From Paenibacillus chitinolyticus NBRC 15660 (GTDB lineage: Bacteria; Bacillota; Bacilli; Paenibacillales; NBRC-103111), in assembly GCF_000739915.1 (NCBI RefSeq), contig NZ_BBJT01000020.1, forward strand, positions 1 to 63,297: a stretch of 63,297 nt of DNA, written 5' to 3'. This document shows positions 20,389 to 27,718 of the stretch, in pieces. Position 1 is the stretch's first letter, and each line of letters starts with the position of its first letter. Under the pieces are notes generated by a model, which searched no databases, was not told where the DNA came from, and was given only the letters and a program-made list of their open reading frames with translations. The translations under genes were made by a program, and so were the position numbers.

Positions 20389-21327
20389 TCAGTCCAGATA
20401 AAAGTAAACGATCGTTCCCAGCAAAACAATCAAGGATATCGTCAAAAACAGAACAATCCCGGGGGCATCCTTTCGTTCGGTCGGGACTTTGATACCGCGC
20501 GCCTTCTTGGCTTGTTCCCTCCATACGGCAAGCGCTTCTTCGGAAGAAGCAAACCGGTTATTCAGAGCCCTCAGCAAAAAAGGAGCCAAGCCTTTCATCC
20601 GCTCGCTGCTTTTGACGATATCCTCAAGCATGGAGATATTCCGGTTCTGAGGAAGTTCCTGCAGGGCGGGGCGGAACGCGTCGCGTTCATCCAGTGTTTT
20701 GATGATCAGAACGGCGAACGAAAACAAATCGTAGCTCTCCTCCGCAACCCGTTCACCCGCACACCAGTAGCCGCGGTCAAAAATCTCCGTAAACTGCTTA
20801 ACCGCACGTCCCTTGGCCGTCATGCCGCCGAAATCTATCAGCTCCACGCTTCCATGTTCCCTAAGAACGAGATTGTCGGATTTCAGATCTCCGTAGATAA
20901 ACCCGCTGCGGTGCAGCTCCGTAAGCTTTTTAAGCAGATTCGATCCGATCACGTAAATCCAGTCCTTGCCGTAGGTCCGTATGTATTTCGATAAAGAAAG
21001 GCCCTGTATGTAAGGCATGATAAAAAACGACAAGCGGCGTCCCTCGAATTCCGCATCGTCGGCATCCAGCAGAAATCTGCTGAACGACGTGTCCGTCTTG
21101 GAAAGGGACTGCAGGGCGTTTACTTCGAACTGATGGTCGAGAGGGTCGTATCCGATCTTCATCGCATACCGGCGCTCGCCTCTGCGTACAAGCAGCACTT
21201 GACCGTTCGCTCCCGAACCCAGCCCGCGCACAACCGTATAAGTTCTGCCGTTCCAGATCCCCTTGAGGGTCGTACCGAGCGGCAGGGCGGGCTCATACGA
21301 CGTAGTCACGCAGCATCCCGTCCTCAT
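20389..21327 (-). CDS. Membrane-anchored Ser/Thr protein kinase (YabT/PrkD-like)
   Basis: Eukaryotic-type kinase of 312 residues with a C-terminal membrane segment (about 288-308). The glycine loop is GLGSGANGQV, the lysine is in AMKIGY, the catalytic loop reads YGDLKSDN (Tyr in place of the usual His) and the metal loop is DFGG. In B. subtilis the equivalent kinase acts early in sporulation, binds DNA and phosphorylates RecA; that is family knowledge. The start overlaps the end of the VWA gene, so the two are probably co-translated. Confidence 0.88.
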   Translation of the reverse strand: MRTGCCVTTSYEPALPLGTTLKGIWNGRTYTVVRGLGSGANGQVLLVRRGERRYAMKIGYDPLDHQFEVNALQSLSKTDTSFSRFLLDADDAEFEGRRLSFFIMPYIQGLSLSKYIRTYGKDWIYVIGSNLLKKLTELHRSGFIYGDLKSDNLVLREHGSVELIDFGGMTAKGRAVKQFTEIFDRGYWCAGERVAEESYDLFSFAVLIIKTLDERDAFRPALQELPQNRNISMLEDIVKSSERMKGLAPFLLRALNNRFASSEEALAVWREQAKKARGIKVPTERKDAPGIVLFLTISLIVLLGTIVYFYLD

Positions 21328-22012
21328 CGTCTGAATAGATAGGTTTACCCGATACGTACGCCGCCACTTTCAGCATGGCAGGTCCGGTAGGGGTGGTGCC
21401 CTTCATGTTTAATTTATAGAACATCTTATCCAGATTTGCAAGATTTGACGTCCAGCCCGAATCCATTTCCACATCAGGATCACCGTCATACCGTCCCGGA
21501 AAATGAAAAACCGCCAGCTCACTTGTCCCGCTTCGCGCCTTGAGACTCAGCAGCAGATCGGAGATGGCCTCGCGCACCGCCGCCATCTTCGGCTTCATGC
21601 TGGCGCTGGCATCCACCAGCAGCGCGACGCGGAGAGAACCGCTCTCCGCAAGCTCGTCGATGACGCGCACGACCTCGGAGCGCTGCGCAGGAGGCAGCTC
21701 GGTCATATCGCCGCTGCCGAGTATGCTCTGCAGCTCCCGGCTGACCGCCTGCTGGACCGTCTGCGTCACGGTCTTGCGCGTCATCATCTGCACGGTCTGC
21801 GACAGCTGCTGCGAGGTTGCGATCCGGCTCATGCCCCCGCCGGCTTTCGCAATCTCGCGAATTTCCTCGGCGCCGAGCAGGCCGAGCTCACCCTGGTCAA
21901 CGACACCGATCACGTTGACGGTAATGCCTTCCGCGCGGGCTTCCGCCGCGGCGGCCGCCGGGCTGATTCCGACGTTCGAACAGCCGTCGGTGATTAGTAG
22001 GATCTGTTTCAT
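21293..22012 (-). CDS. VWA-domain protein (YabS-like)
   Basis: A 239-residue protein of unknown function, conserved between spoIIE and the yabT-type kinase. The C-terminal half holds a von Willebrand A domain with the metal site DASAS near residue 137 and a distal threonine in TTPTGPA. The N-terminal half begins with ILLITDGCSNVG, which resembles the later strand of a VWA fold, so a second, incomplete VWA half may be present. The ATG at 22012 lies eight bases after GGAGG. The middle of the gene is GC-rich. Confidence 0.85.
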   Translation of the reverse strand: MKQILLITDGCSNVGISPAAAAAEARAEGITVNVIGVVDQGELGLLGAEEIREIAKAGGGMSRIATSQQLSQTVQMMTRKTVTQTVQQAVSRELQSILGSGDMTELPPAQRSEVVRVIDELAESGSLRVALLVDASASMKPKMAAVREAISDLLLSLKARSGTSELAVFHFPGRYDGDPDVEMDSGWTSNLANLDKMFYKLNMKGTTPTGPAMLKVAAYVSGKPIYSDDEDGMLRDYVV

Positions 22013-22154
22013 CTCTTCCGCCTCCAACCTATGAATGTTCTTACTAGTTTCGCCAAGTCTGCGAGATTCTAATCATAGGGGCGGAAGAAATCAGTCGCCG
22101 GTCAGCCGGCCGGGCCGGAGGGGGCTGCCTGGCGGGCTTAGCGCGGAACTTTTT

Positions 22155-22223
22155 TCAAAAAAAAGCAGCGGGGCACCCGCTAGGATACTCCGCTGCACGG
22201 CTGCATTTGTCGAATTTCAGCAT
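22155..22223 (-). CDS. Putative 22-residue leader peptide
   Basis: A very short open frame starts at an ATG four bases after AAAGGAGG and runs into the terminator described below; its last codons are the terminator T-run. It lies between spoIIE and the VWA gene. It may be a leader peptide, a tiny protein, or a chance frame behind a ribosome-binding-like sequence. I do not recognise it. Confidence 0.3.
   Translation of the reverse strand: MLKFDKCSRAAEYPSGCPAAFF
22157..22196 (-). terminator. Terminator downstream of spoIIE
   Basis: GCAGCGG and CCGCTGC arms around a 17-base loop are followed by eight T residues on the minus strand. It should stop most spoIIE transcription before the VWA gene. 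Confidence 0.8.
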
Positions 22224-22280
22224 TCGGCCTCCTTTCTATTTATAAACCGGCAGGGCACGGTTCTACCGCTTTTGTGGCAC

Positions 22281-24773
22281 TCAGCTCACCACCTTCGGCC
22301 GCTCGATCCGGTTGACGCCGGGCCAGCGAAATGTCGCCCATTCGGGCTGATGCTTCTCGACACGCGCCGCGACCACAGTCATATCGTCGATAATTTCTCC
22401 GTGATGACAGCGCATAACGCGTTCAAGCAGACTATCGGCAAAATCTTGGGGAATGTCCGTGTCGATTTCCTGGATCACCCGCTTCATCCACATTTCCTTG
22501 TTGACCGCATGTCCGGGCGCGTCGTAAATGCCGTCAGTCATCATAATCAGCAGATCTCCGTGCTGTAGGGATCGCGACAGCAGGTCCACTTCGATGTCCT
22601 GCAAAATGCCGACCGGCAGGTTGTTAGCCATCACCGGAATGACTTCGCTGCCTCTTTTAATAAAGCTCGGTGTGGACCCGATTTTCATAAAGGTCGTCTC
22701 TGCGCTGTATAAATCAATTAGAGCCATATCCACCGTCGCATACACTTCGTCGGAAGAACGCAGGAGCAGAACGGAGTTGACCGATTTGATCGCGATTTTC
22801 TCATCCATGCCCGATTGGAGAAGCTGCTGCAGTATAGTCAGCGCAGCCGAGCTTTCCGCCCTGGCCCTCTCGCCGTTGCCCATTCCGTCGCTCAGCGCCA
22901 CGACGAATTTGCCGTTGCCCAGCTCCGCTACGGAGAAGCTGTCTCCGGACAGCAGTTCTCCGCCTTTGGCTGCTCCCGCGATTCCCGTCTCCACTTCGAA
23001 TTCTTTGGCCGAGCCGAACAATACCGTGCTGTAGCCTTCACCCCTCGGGAGCATTTCCTCATTTTTCACCGCAATATGTTCTCCGAGAATTTCACTTAAC
23101 AGAGGCGCTATGATTTTGCGGCACTCATCGAAGCCTTTTGTATATTGGTGGATGATCTCGATCTCCACGTTACCTTCGTCCAGCGAAATAACATCAATGC
23201 TGTGTATGGAAAGTCCGAGATCCTCCAGAGCCTGACGAATCTGCTCCTCCTGCAGAAAGAGCTCCTGGCCCTCCCGCTTGATCTCCTTCGCCAAATCCTC
23301 CATGACCTGGGACACGCCGCTTAATTGATCCGCCACAATTTGCCGGCTGTCCGAAATCTGCTTTTTCCAGTGCATATCGTTCTGATATTTCGCATACTGG
23401 TTTTTCATAACATCCAGCACCTGATCCGGCTTCGTACAGGCCTGTTTCCAATCTATCGGAATCTGCTTCCGCGAGAAATTCGGATTAAGCTCGATTTCCG
23501 TCATCATGCTCGTCATAAACTGATACGTTTGATAAAAACGCTGGTCCCAGCACCGGACCCGCTTCGGGCACATCTGGCAGGTCTGATAGGAAACGGCCTC
23601 CATAAAATGGCTGATCTCCTCTTCCTTAGGTACCGGCTGGCTCTCGACCGTAAGCTGCTTGAAGCTCCGGGCCAACTGCATAAACACCTGCGAAAACTGC
23701 TCGACGCGGCCGGCCGTAATATCCCTGACACGTTTGGCGTAATCCTGCTGGGATTTGAGGTTCTCCTGGGTACCCGGCACGTATTTGGCCAGCGTCTGGA
23801 GAACGCCCTTGGGTGTGAGCAGGAAAAGCGCTACCGCCGCAACAGATTCCCAGGTGGAGTTCATGACTTCCCCCTGCGTCCCGATATAAATGGAGAGGAT
23901 CGACGAACCGAGCAGCATTCCGAAAGCTACCGCCATTCGTCTACCTTCCTTCAGCATGCCCGCCAGCATGCCCGAAAAAGCCAGCAGACTCATCTGGTAA
24001 ATCGCATTTGTATTGGCGAGACTTAAGATAAGTCCCGTCACCACACCGACCGAGGCTCCGAACGGCGCTCCGCCCACCAGTGCGAATAACAGAATCAGGT
24101 AACGGGAAACAACGTGCTCAACCGTAACCGGTCCGAGCGTCCAGCCCACGGTGCCGGTCATCATGGACGCCAGCAGAATGATCAGACAAATGATCTCTTC
24201 ATGCTTGAGCTGATAATTTTTGCGGGTCAGTGTGAAGACGGGGACGGCTTGTACGAAAATAAGCGTAAGCACCAGACTCAGCACCGATTCCACTCCCGTC
24301 ATCGTCAAGGAGTACCAAGATAGGTCCGAGCTGACCAGGTGAGCGAACATCTGCACGAGCAGCGTTGTAATGAAGACGAGTACCGGCGCCAGCGAGATAT
24401 CCGAGCGCTCGTATTTTTCCAATCCTTTCTGGATGAGGAGAAACACGACCATCTCGGTCAGGATAAACCCGCTCTGAGGTTGTACGGCCAGTAAACTTCC
24501 GGCAAATAGAAATACGCCTGTCCATAGAAGCAAATCACGGCGCTGGAAATACATGACCGCAAAAAAGGCTATCGAAAACGGAGCGAGCTCCTCAAGGATC
24601 ATGGCTCTCCCCAGCAAAAAGGCCATCAACAGGAGCAGGATAGACCATTTCTTGGCTACAAACGATTGAATGAGTCTGTTTTCCGCCACTCTGCCCTGAG
24701 CTGCCGACTTCGTCCGCTGCACCGCGCCTGCCCATTGCAGACCGATGGAAAGTGCACCATTTCGTTTTTCCAT
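22281..24773 (-). CDS. spoIIE: Stage II sporulation protein E, PP2C phosphatase
   Basis: Dephosphorylates SpoIIAA in the forespore, freeing sigma-F, and helps form the polar septum. The 830-residue protein has about ten N-terminal membrane segments (roughly residues 45-330), a central FtsZ-interacting region and a C-terminal PP2C domain with SVAELGNGKFVVALSDGMGNG near residue 615 and the later MTDGIYD. Two CxxC-type cysteines (CQMC, near residue 403) lie in the central region. The upstream promoter has Spo0A features (see separate entry). Confidence 0.97.
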   Translation of the reverse strand: MEKRNGALSIGLQWAGAVQRTKSAAQGRVAENRLIQSFVAKKWSILLLLMAFLLGRAMILEELAPFSIAFFAVMYFQRRDLLLWTGVFLFAGSLLAVQPQSGFILTEMVVFLLIQKGLEKYERSDISLAPVLVFITTLLVQMFAHLVSSDLSWYSLTMTGVESVLSLVLTLIFVQAVPVFTLTRKNYQLKHEEIICLIILLASMMTGTVGWTLGPVTVEHVVSRYLILLFALVGGAPFGASVGVVTGLILSLANTNAIYQMSLLAFSGMLAGMLKEGRRMAVAFGMLLGSSILSIYIGTQGEVMNSTWESVAAVALFLLTPKGVLQTLAKYVPGTQENLKSQQDYAKRVRDITAGRVEQFSQVFMQLARSFKQLTVESQPVPKEEEISHFMEAVSYQTCQMCPKRVRCWDQRFYQTYQFMTSMMTEIELNPNFSRKQIPIDWKQACTKPDQVLDVMKNQYAKYQNDMHWKKQISDSRQIVADQLSGVSQVMEDLAKEIKREGQELFLQEEQIRQALEDLGLSIHSIDVISLDEGNVEIEIIHQYTKGFDECRKIIAPLLSEILGEHIAVKNEEMLPRGEGYSTVLFGSAKEFEVETGIAGAAKGGELLSGDSFSVAELGNGKFVVALSDGMGNGERARAESSAALTILQQLLQSGMDEKIAIKSVNSVLLLRSSDEVYATVDMALIDLYSAETTFMKIGSTPSFIKRGSEVIPVMANNLPVGILQDIEVDLLSRSLQHGDLLIMMTDGIYDAPGHAVNKEMWMKRVIQEIDTDIPQDFADSLLERVMRCHHGEIIDDMTVVAARVEKHQPEWATFRWPGVNRIERPKVVS

Positions 24774-24806
24774 GTTCAGACACCACCATTTCTCTTAGTG
24801 GAGTTT

Positions 24807-24872
24807 ATTATAGGTGGGTTCTATCATAGAATTTGTCATAATGAGTTACTAGAGTTCAAGAAATTTCCGACA
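24807..24872 (-). promoter_or_regulatory. Spo0A-type promoter of spoIIE with 21-bp spacer
   Basis: On the minus strand ATGACA (24839-24834) and a perfect TATAAT (24812-24807) are separated by 21 bases. This long spacing is known for the spoIIE and spoIIG promoters of B. subtilis, where Spo0A-P compensates. Two sequences one mismatch from the TGNCGAA box are present: TGACAAA overlapping the -35 (24838-24832) and TGTCGGA (24872-24866). Confidence 0.75.
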
Positions 24873-25033
24873 AAAAAGGGGGGCCTGTCAGGTCGACGCA
24901 AATGCCTACCCCATGGGGGCTCGGCTTCTCCCTTCCGAACAACCGTTCCGAAGCGGTGGGAGCTTGTCACCGGTAAAAGGGATGCGTATGCGGTAAGGTT
25001 GTGTCGATTCCCCGAATAACCGCATGTTAATCG
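24870..25033 (-). other. Structured non-coding stretch between yabR and spoIIE
   Basis: No gene is visible here; in B. subtilis this gap holds tRNA genes, but I find no tRNA. On the minus strand there are several pairable segments: ATGCGGT/ACCGCAT, CTCCC/GGGAG with CCG-CTT-CGG inside, CCCCATGGGG, and a GGGG-TA-GGC/GCCCCCC stem followed by TTTTTT that looks like a terminator. The word TTGCGTCGA occurs twice, near the two ends. It could be a small RNA or an intergenic relic. Confidence 0.35.
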
Positions 25034-25072
25034 ACGCAAAAAAACCACATCCGCCGAAATCGAATGTGGTTG
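25032..25072 (-). terminator. Terminator after the S1-domain gene
   Basis: On the minus strand ACCACAT and ATGTGGT pair around TCGATTTCGGCGG and run into seven T residues. Confidence 0.85.
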
Positions 25073-25104
25073 TAGATTTGTGTAAATAGTAGAGCGAGGA
25101 ACAA

Positions 25105-25587
25105 TTAGTCGCGGCGTCCGCCACGCCCACCACGCTTGGAGTCTTGCTTCTTCAGCGAAGAAATGCGCTCTTCACTGTCCTTGAGGAAACGGTTCATCTT
25201 GTCTTCGAAAGACAATTTGCCGGGTGCGTTACGGAAGCCACCACCGCGTCCGCCGCGGTCTCCGCGGTTACCGAATCCGCCACGATCTCCGGAACGAGGG
25301 GAGTCGAACTTGCCATTGCCTTGTCTTTCAGGGCGAGCAGGTTCAGCGGGCTTTTCAATCGTCTGCTTGATGGATAAGCCGATTTTCCCGTCCTTGTCCA
25401 CGTTGATGACCTTGACCAGAACCTTGTCTTCCAGCTTGAGATGGTCGTTGACATCCTTCACGTAGTTGTCGGCAATCTCCGAGATATGCACCAATCCGGT
25501 GACACCTTGTTCAAGCTCGACAAATGCCCCAAAGTGAGTGATACCGGTCACTCTTCCTTCTAATTTGCTGCCCACTTCTATTGCCAT
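25105..25587 (-). CDS. yabR: S1-domain RNA-binding protein (YabR/GSP13-like)
   Basis: A 160-residue protein with a single S1 OB-fold at residues 1-75 (VGSKLEGRVTGITHFGAFVEL) and a Gly/Arg/Asp-rich basic tail typical of RNA-binding proteins. A longer frame is open to 25752, but the ATG at 25587 matches the start of the S1 domain and has GGGAGGAA upstream. It may associate with ribosomes, as its relatives do. It follows divIC in the conserved order. Confidence 0.9.
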   Translation of the reverse strand: MAIEVGSKLEGRVTGITHFGAFVELEQGVTGLVHISEIADNYVKDVNDHLKLEDKVLVKVINVDKDGKIGLSIKQTIEKPAEPARPERQGNGKFDSPRSGDRGGFGNRGDRGGRGGGFRNAPGKLSFEDKMNRFLKDSEERISSLKKQDSKRGGRGGRRD

Positions 25588-25693
25588 AAAATACAATGTT
25601 CCTCCCTTAAATTGTTCAAAAGAATGGCTATGCCGATTATACCCCATTGCTGAATAGACGGTCAACATGGAGAAAAGCCCAAATAATCCGGTT

Positions 25694-26035
25694 TTACGGA
25701 TTTTGTGATTTGGACGTCGGTATAAAAAAACGTGTTTCTCCTTCGCGGGCATAATTCAACTCGCTGCGGATAACTTGCTCCAAATACTCAGGGTCGTGCA
25801 GACGGGCAATCTCCTGCTGAAGGTCCGCTTTACGCTTCTGTTCATCGGTAAATTCCTGTTTGATCTGCTGCATTTCCGCACGCTTCTCGCTGATCTTGCC
25901 ATGTTGTCCCCAGAATGTAACTCCCGCCCACGTCAGAAAACCGAGCAGTATGACGGCGGCAATACGGAATCTGCGGCGCGTGCCTTTGCTATTCGATTTA
26001 GGTTGCGTCTGCGTTGATTTGGGTGAAACAGGCAT
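25694..26035 (-). CDS. divIC: Cell-division protein DivIC/FtsB family
   Basis: Bitopic septum protein that partners DivIB and FtsL. One membrane segment (about residues 24-42) is followed by a leucine-zipper-like coiled coil (45-90) and the conserved ending SELNYAREGETRFFIP. The start is uncertain: ATG 26035 (113 residues) is 11 bases after AGGAGG, while ATG 26071 gives 125 residues with a weaker site. It follows yabQ. Confidence 0.9.
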   Translation of the reverse strand: MPVSPKSTQTQPKSNSKGTRRRFRIAAVILLGFLTWAGVTFWGQHGKISEKRAEMQQIKQEFTDEQKRKADLQQEIARLHDPEYLEQVIRSELNYAREGETRFFIPTSKSQNP

Positions 26036-26091
26036 TAATCTCTGAGCCTCCTGATCGTGCAGGGCCATCATATAGTTCGACCCATGCCCGG

Positions 26092-26673
26092 TTACTTACC
26101 CTTGCGAAACCACTTCTGAAACAGTTGTTTTAAAAAATTTAACCACCGCAGCACGCGGGCAGGTACCCGTAAATGCTTGTACAGGGGTCTTGTCAGCCAA
26201 AGCAGCAGTTTCCACACAGGGTAAACCAATTGTACCACAACTCGGAACAGGAACATAGCCAGCGCCGTCAAAAAGCCCAGCAGCACCCAGGCCAGCTTGT
26301 ATAACCCGATCGCAGGTTTGATAAAGAGCAGCGTAAACGTTCGCTTGAAGAAGCGGAGAAGCCATTTAACCGCCCGGATCAGGGCCGCAATAACCTTACG
26401 GACGGTACGGCTCAGCGTCATCATGTAAACCAGCAGGCCGATAATTAACCCGACAAAGACGAAGAATCGGACTTGTCCCTGATTGCTGTGCACGAGTGTC
26501 CCGAACACGCAGACGGTCGCCGTAATCCAGTAAACCACATCCGCAAGCGGGAAAGTCCAGCGCGGCAGCCGCAGCTGCACGAACACCACCCGGAAGGCGT
26601 CGTAGAGCATCCCCAGCCCCATCCCGCTGACGAACATGAACCACAAGGTTAAAAACTGGACGTTCAGTGTCAC
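26092..26673 (-). CDS. yabQ: Spore cortex biosynthesis protein YabQ
   Basis: Membrane protein needed for spore cortex formation in B. subtilis, where it sits around the forespore. The 193-residue protein has four to five hydrophobic segments within residues 5-150 and a very basic C-terminus. Its start overlaps the yabP stop by four bases, and the yabP-yabQ-divIC order is that of B. subtilis. Confidence 0.9.
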   Translation of the reverse strand: MTLNVQFLTLWFMFVSGMGLGMLYDAFRVVFVQLRLPRWTFPLADVVYWITATVCVFGTLVHSNQGQVRFFVFVGLIIGLLVYMMTLSRTVRKVIAALIRAVKWLLRFFKRTFTLLFIKPAIGLYKLAWVLLGFLTALAMFLFRVVVQLVYPVWKLLLWLTRPLYKHLRVPARVLRWLNFLKQLFQKWFRKGK

Positions 26674-26951
26674 TTGAACAGCTTACCCAGAAATCCCTTG
26701 TTTTTCTCCGGGGAATTTGCGTCCACATAAGACAAGGCGTTGACGTATCCTTCTATCGCCACCAGTCCCTGCTCCAGACTCAAATTCTTGATATGCAGAT
26801 TCTGTCCCTTAATGAGCAGAAACCCACAGTCCGTCTCCAGCAAAAATTCCTCACTATCAAAGCTCTCCACATTCTTCACCCCGGAGATTTCGAGCAGCTT
26901 GCGGTTGAGCATTTTCACTTCCTGCCGTTTGGTCTTTCCGGCCTCCATCAT
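26670..26951 (-). CDS. yabP: Sporulation protein YabP
   Basis: A 93-residue protein of the YabP/YqfC family, recruited to the forespore surface with YabQ. The signature is NRKLLEISGVKNVESFDSEEF near the N-terminus followed by the all-beta LLETDCGFLLIKGQNLHI. A sequence CATATCGT about 50 bases upstream might be a sigma-E -10, but the -35 is weak. Confidence 0.9.
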   Translation of the reverse strand: MMEAGKTKRQEVKMLNRKLLEISGVKNVESFDSEEFLLETDCGFLLIKGQNLHIKNLSLEQGLVAIEGYVNALSYVDANSPEKNKGFLGKLFK

Positions 26952-27025
26952 GGCGAGTCCCCCCTACAGCTTTTCCTACCACTACGATATGGGGGGATGT
27001 CCGTTTTTAGAACACCCGGAAACAC

Positions 27026-27070
27026 GTAAAAAAGAGGCCTAGTCGGCGTAATCCGCCTTTCAGCCTCTTG
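27026..27070 (-). terminator. Terminator after rqcP
   Basis: AGAGGC and GCCTCT arms enclosing a GGCG/CGCC inner stem are followed by TTTTTT on the minus strand. It separates the hup-rqcP pair from yabP. Confidence 0.85.
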
Positions 27071-27071
27071 G

Positions 27072-27332
27072 TTATCCGTTATTCGCTTCTTCCCGCAGAA
27101 GCGTGTACATATGAGCCGCATCCTCTTTACGAGTCGACTCCGTCAGCTGTTCCACGCGAACGGTCACTTTCTTCTGCCCGAATTGAATGGTAAGTTCGTC
27201 GCCTACCTTCACCGTCGAGCTCGGTTTCGCATCCCGCCCGTTAATCCAGACACGTCCCTGATCGGAGACGTCTTTGGCCACCGTACGGCGTTTGATCAGC
27301 CGGGATACTTTTAAAAACTTGTCGAGTCTCAT
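27072..27332 (-). CDS. rqcP: S4-domain RNA-binding protein RqcP (YabO)
   Basis: An 86-residue S4-domain protein (MRLDKFLKVSRLIKRRTVAKD). In B. subtilis RqcP acts with RqcH in ribosome quality control, stabilising the P-site tRNA during alanine tailing. The ATG shares one base with the hup stop (TAATG), so the two genes are translationally coupled. Confidence 0.93.
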   Translation of the reverse strand: MRLDKFLKVSRLIKRRTVAKDVSDQGRVWINGRDAKPSSTVKVGDELTIQFGQKKVTVRVEQLTESTRKEDAAHMYTLLREEANNG

Positions 27333-27604
27333 TATTTTACGGCTTCTTTAAGCTTGTTGCCCGCTTTAAAAGCAGGAACATTCGATTCCGGAATAGAAAT
27401 TTCTTGACCGGTTTGCGGGTTGCGGCCCGTGCGTCCGGAGCGTTTGCGGGTTTCGAATGTACCGAAGCCGATCAGCTGAACTTTATCTCCTGTGGACAGC
27501 GCGTCCGTAATTTCACCGAGGAAAGAGTTGAGGACGGTTTCCACGTCTTTCTTGGTGAGTCCGCTCTTTGTGGAAATGTTGTTGATCAGATCTGTTTTGT
27601 TCAT
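27332..27604 (-). CDS. hup: DNA-binding protein HU
   Basis: Nucleoid-associated histone-like protein of 90 residues beginning MNKTDLINNISTKSGL, with the DNA-arm segment RKRSGRTGRNPQTGQEI near residue 54. An upstream frame is open to 27634, but ATG 27604 has TAGGAGG upstream and gives the normal protein. It lies between yabN and rqcP. Confidence 0.97.
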   Translation of the reverse strand: MNKTDLINNISTKSGLTKKDVETVLNSFLGEITDALSTGDKVQLIGFGTFETRKRSGRTGRNPQTGQEISIPESNVPAFKAGNKLKEAVK

Positions 27605-27683
27605 GATTCGAATACCTCCTAAAGTGAATGACAATGTGTAGCTGGTTCTGAATCTAACAGAAAAGCCTCTTCCGAAACTAAGT

Positions 27684-27710
27684 ATTCTTGCTCAGCTTGG
27701 GAAATCCTGC
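27684..27710 (-). promoter_or_regulatory. Possible sigma-H promoter of hup
   Basis: GCAGGATTT (27710-27702) and CAAGAAT (27690-27684) are 11 bases apart on the minus strand, close to the sigma-H pattern (RNAGGAWWW, RNNGAAT). It lies just after the yabN stop. Confidence 0.4.
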
Positions 27711-27718
27711 TGAAAAAC

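Noticed and set aside
24836-25035. tRNA genes as found next to spoIIE in B. subtilis
   Set aside because: A GTGTCGATTCCCCG segment recalls a T-loop, but no acceptor stem, anticodon arm or CCA end can be fitted on either strand.
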